Positions 63,885 through 64,000 of a stretch of 64,000 nucleotides of DNA are shown in pieces. Every line of letters starts with the position of its first letter. Position 1 is the stretch's first letter. Both the position numbers and the translations under genes were made by a program. The notes under the pieces were generated by a model that had not been told where the DNA came from, did no database searches, and saw only the letters and a list, made by a program, of their open reading frames with translations. Source of the DNA: Sediminibacter sp. Hel_I_10 (GTDB taxonomy: Bacteria; Bacteroidota; Bacteroidia; Flavobacteriales; Flavobacteriaceae); assembly GCF_000688335.1 (NCBI RefSeq), contig NZ_JHZX01000001.1, forward strand, positions 3,844,001-3,908,000. The letters are read 5' to 3'.

Positions 63885-64000
63885 ATGATATACCCTAAAA
63901 TACCATTGGCCCAAACGGTTGTGCAAATGTGCCGGCAAAAAGCAGTAAAGCATATTGTTATTAGCCCTGGAAGTCGCAACGCACCGCTTAATATAGGCTT
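63885..64000 (+). CDS. menD: menaquinone biosynthesis MenD, 5' end only
   Basis: The window ends 38 codons into this gene. The start MIYPKIPLAQTVVQMCRQKAVKHI is followed by VISPGSRNAPLNIGF, the thiamine-diphosphate enzyme start typical of MenD (SPGSRNAPL). MenD joins isochorismate and 2-oxoglutarate to SEPHCHC in menaquinone synthesis, the respiratory quinone of Bacteroidota. The ATG at 63885 is the only in-frame start near the conserved region. A TAACTTTG box ends 7 bases before it. Confidence 0.9.
   Translation, partial: MIYPKIPLAQTVVQMCRQKAVKHIVISPGSRNAPLNIG

Noticed and set aside
63738-63953. 71-residue minus-strand ORF at the right end
   Set aside because: It overlaps the menD start on the other strand, has no family features, and its codon pattern fits a shadow of the menD 5' region.

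Overview
The window is a low-GC stretch of a Bacteroidota chromosome, almost certainly from the family Flavobacteriaceae. Support for this comes from type IX secretion (T9SS) C-terminal sorting domains, SusC-like TonB receptor style, DUF5916, DUF6146 and DUF937 families, and a syntenic ferredoxin / acyl-CoA reductase / serC / serA block. Upstream regions also carry TAnnTTTG -7 boxes, the promoter type of this phylum, instead of sigma-70 boxes. Genus cannot be decided from the sequence. No rRNA, tRNA, CRISPR array, insertion sequence or prophage was seen.

Layout. 0.1-0.8 kb: a MORN-type repeat protein gene broken by a one-base frameshift. 1-5.4 kb: mnmA, a secreted subtilisin-like protease, a flavin oxidoreductase and a NUMOD4/HNH-like protein, closed by a strong terminator. 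5.7-7.9 kb: a MATE exporter, a small acidic protein and a PAP2 phosphatase. 7.9-10.9 kb (minus): a tightly overlapped three-gene set (GT2, doubled LAB_N membrane protein, GT39) that looks like a lipid-linked sugar transfer system for envelope glycolipid modification. 11-13.5 kb: a sugar-nucleotide epimerase, meaB and a DUF2911 protein. 13.6-16.5 kb: an ECF sigma / anti-sigma pair with an ECF-type promoter and an unusual repeat-rich surface or periplasmic protein. 16.5-20.8 kb: a serine hydrolase, a stand-alone M23 domain, a GAF histidine kinase and a TIGR02757 protein.

21-33 kb: an AraC regulator divergent from an alpha/beta hydrolase, a LolD-like ATPase, a DUF5916 barrel protein, and a TonB receptor flanked by a small His-rich protein and a lipoprotein (probable metal or cofactor uptake). 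33-37.7 kb: DUF937, serA, serC and acyl-CoA reductase on the minus strand, with ferredoxin divergent. 37.8-46.5 kb: a lipoprotein, ychF, a second PAP2 protein and parE-orf-parC (topoisomerase IV).

46.6-63.1 kb is the most striking part: three tandem giant genes (1887, 1884 and 1607 residues) encoding T9SS-exported surface proteins. Each has a choice-of-anchor L domain, 11-14 repeats of about 93 residues, many opening with a DxDxDG calcium-loop-like motif, and a type B sorting domain. The third paralog is shorter by almost exactly three repeats. The window ends with two tiny candidate ORFs followed by a terminator, and the 5' end of menD.
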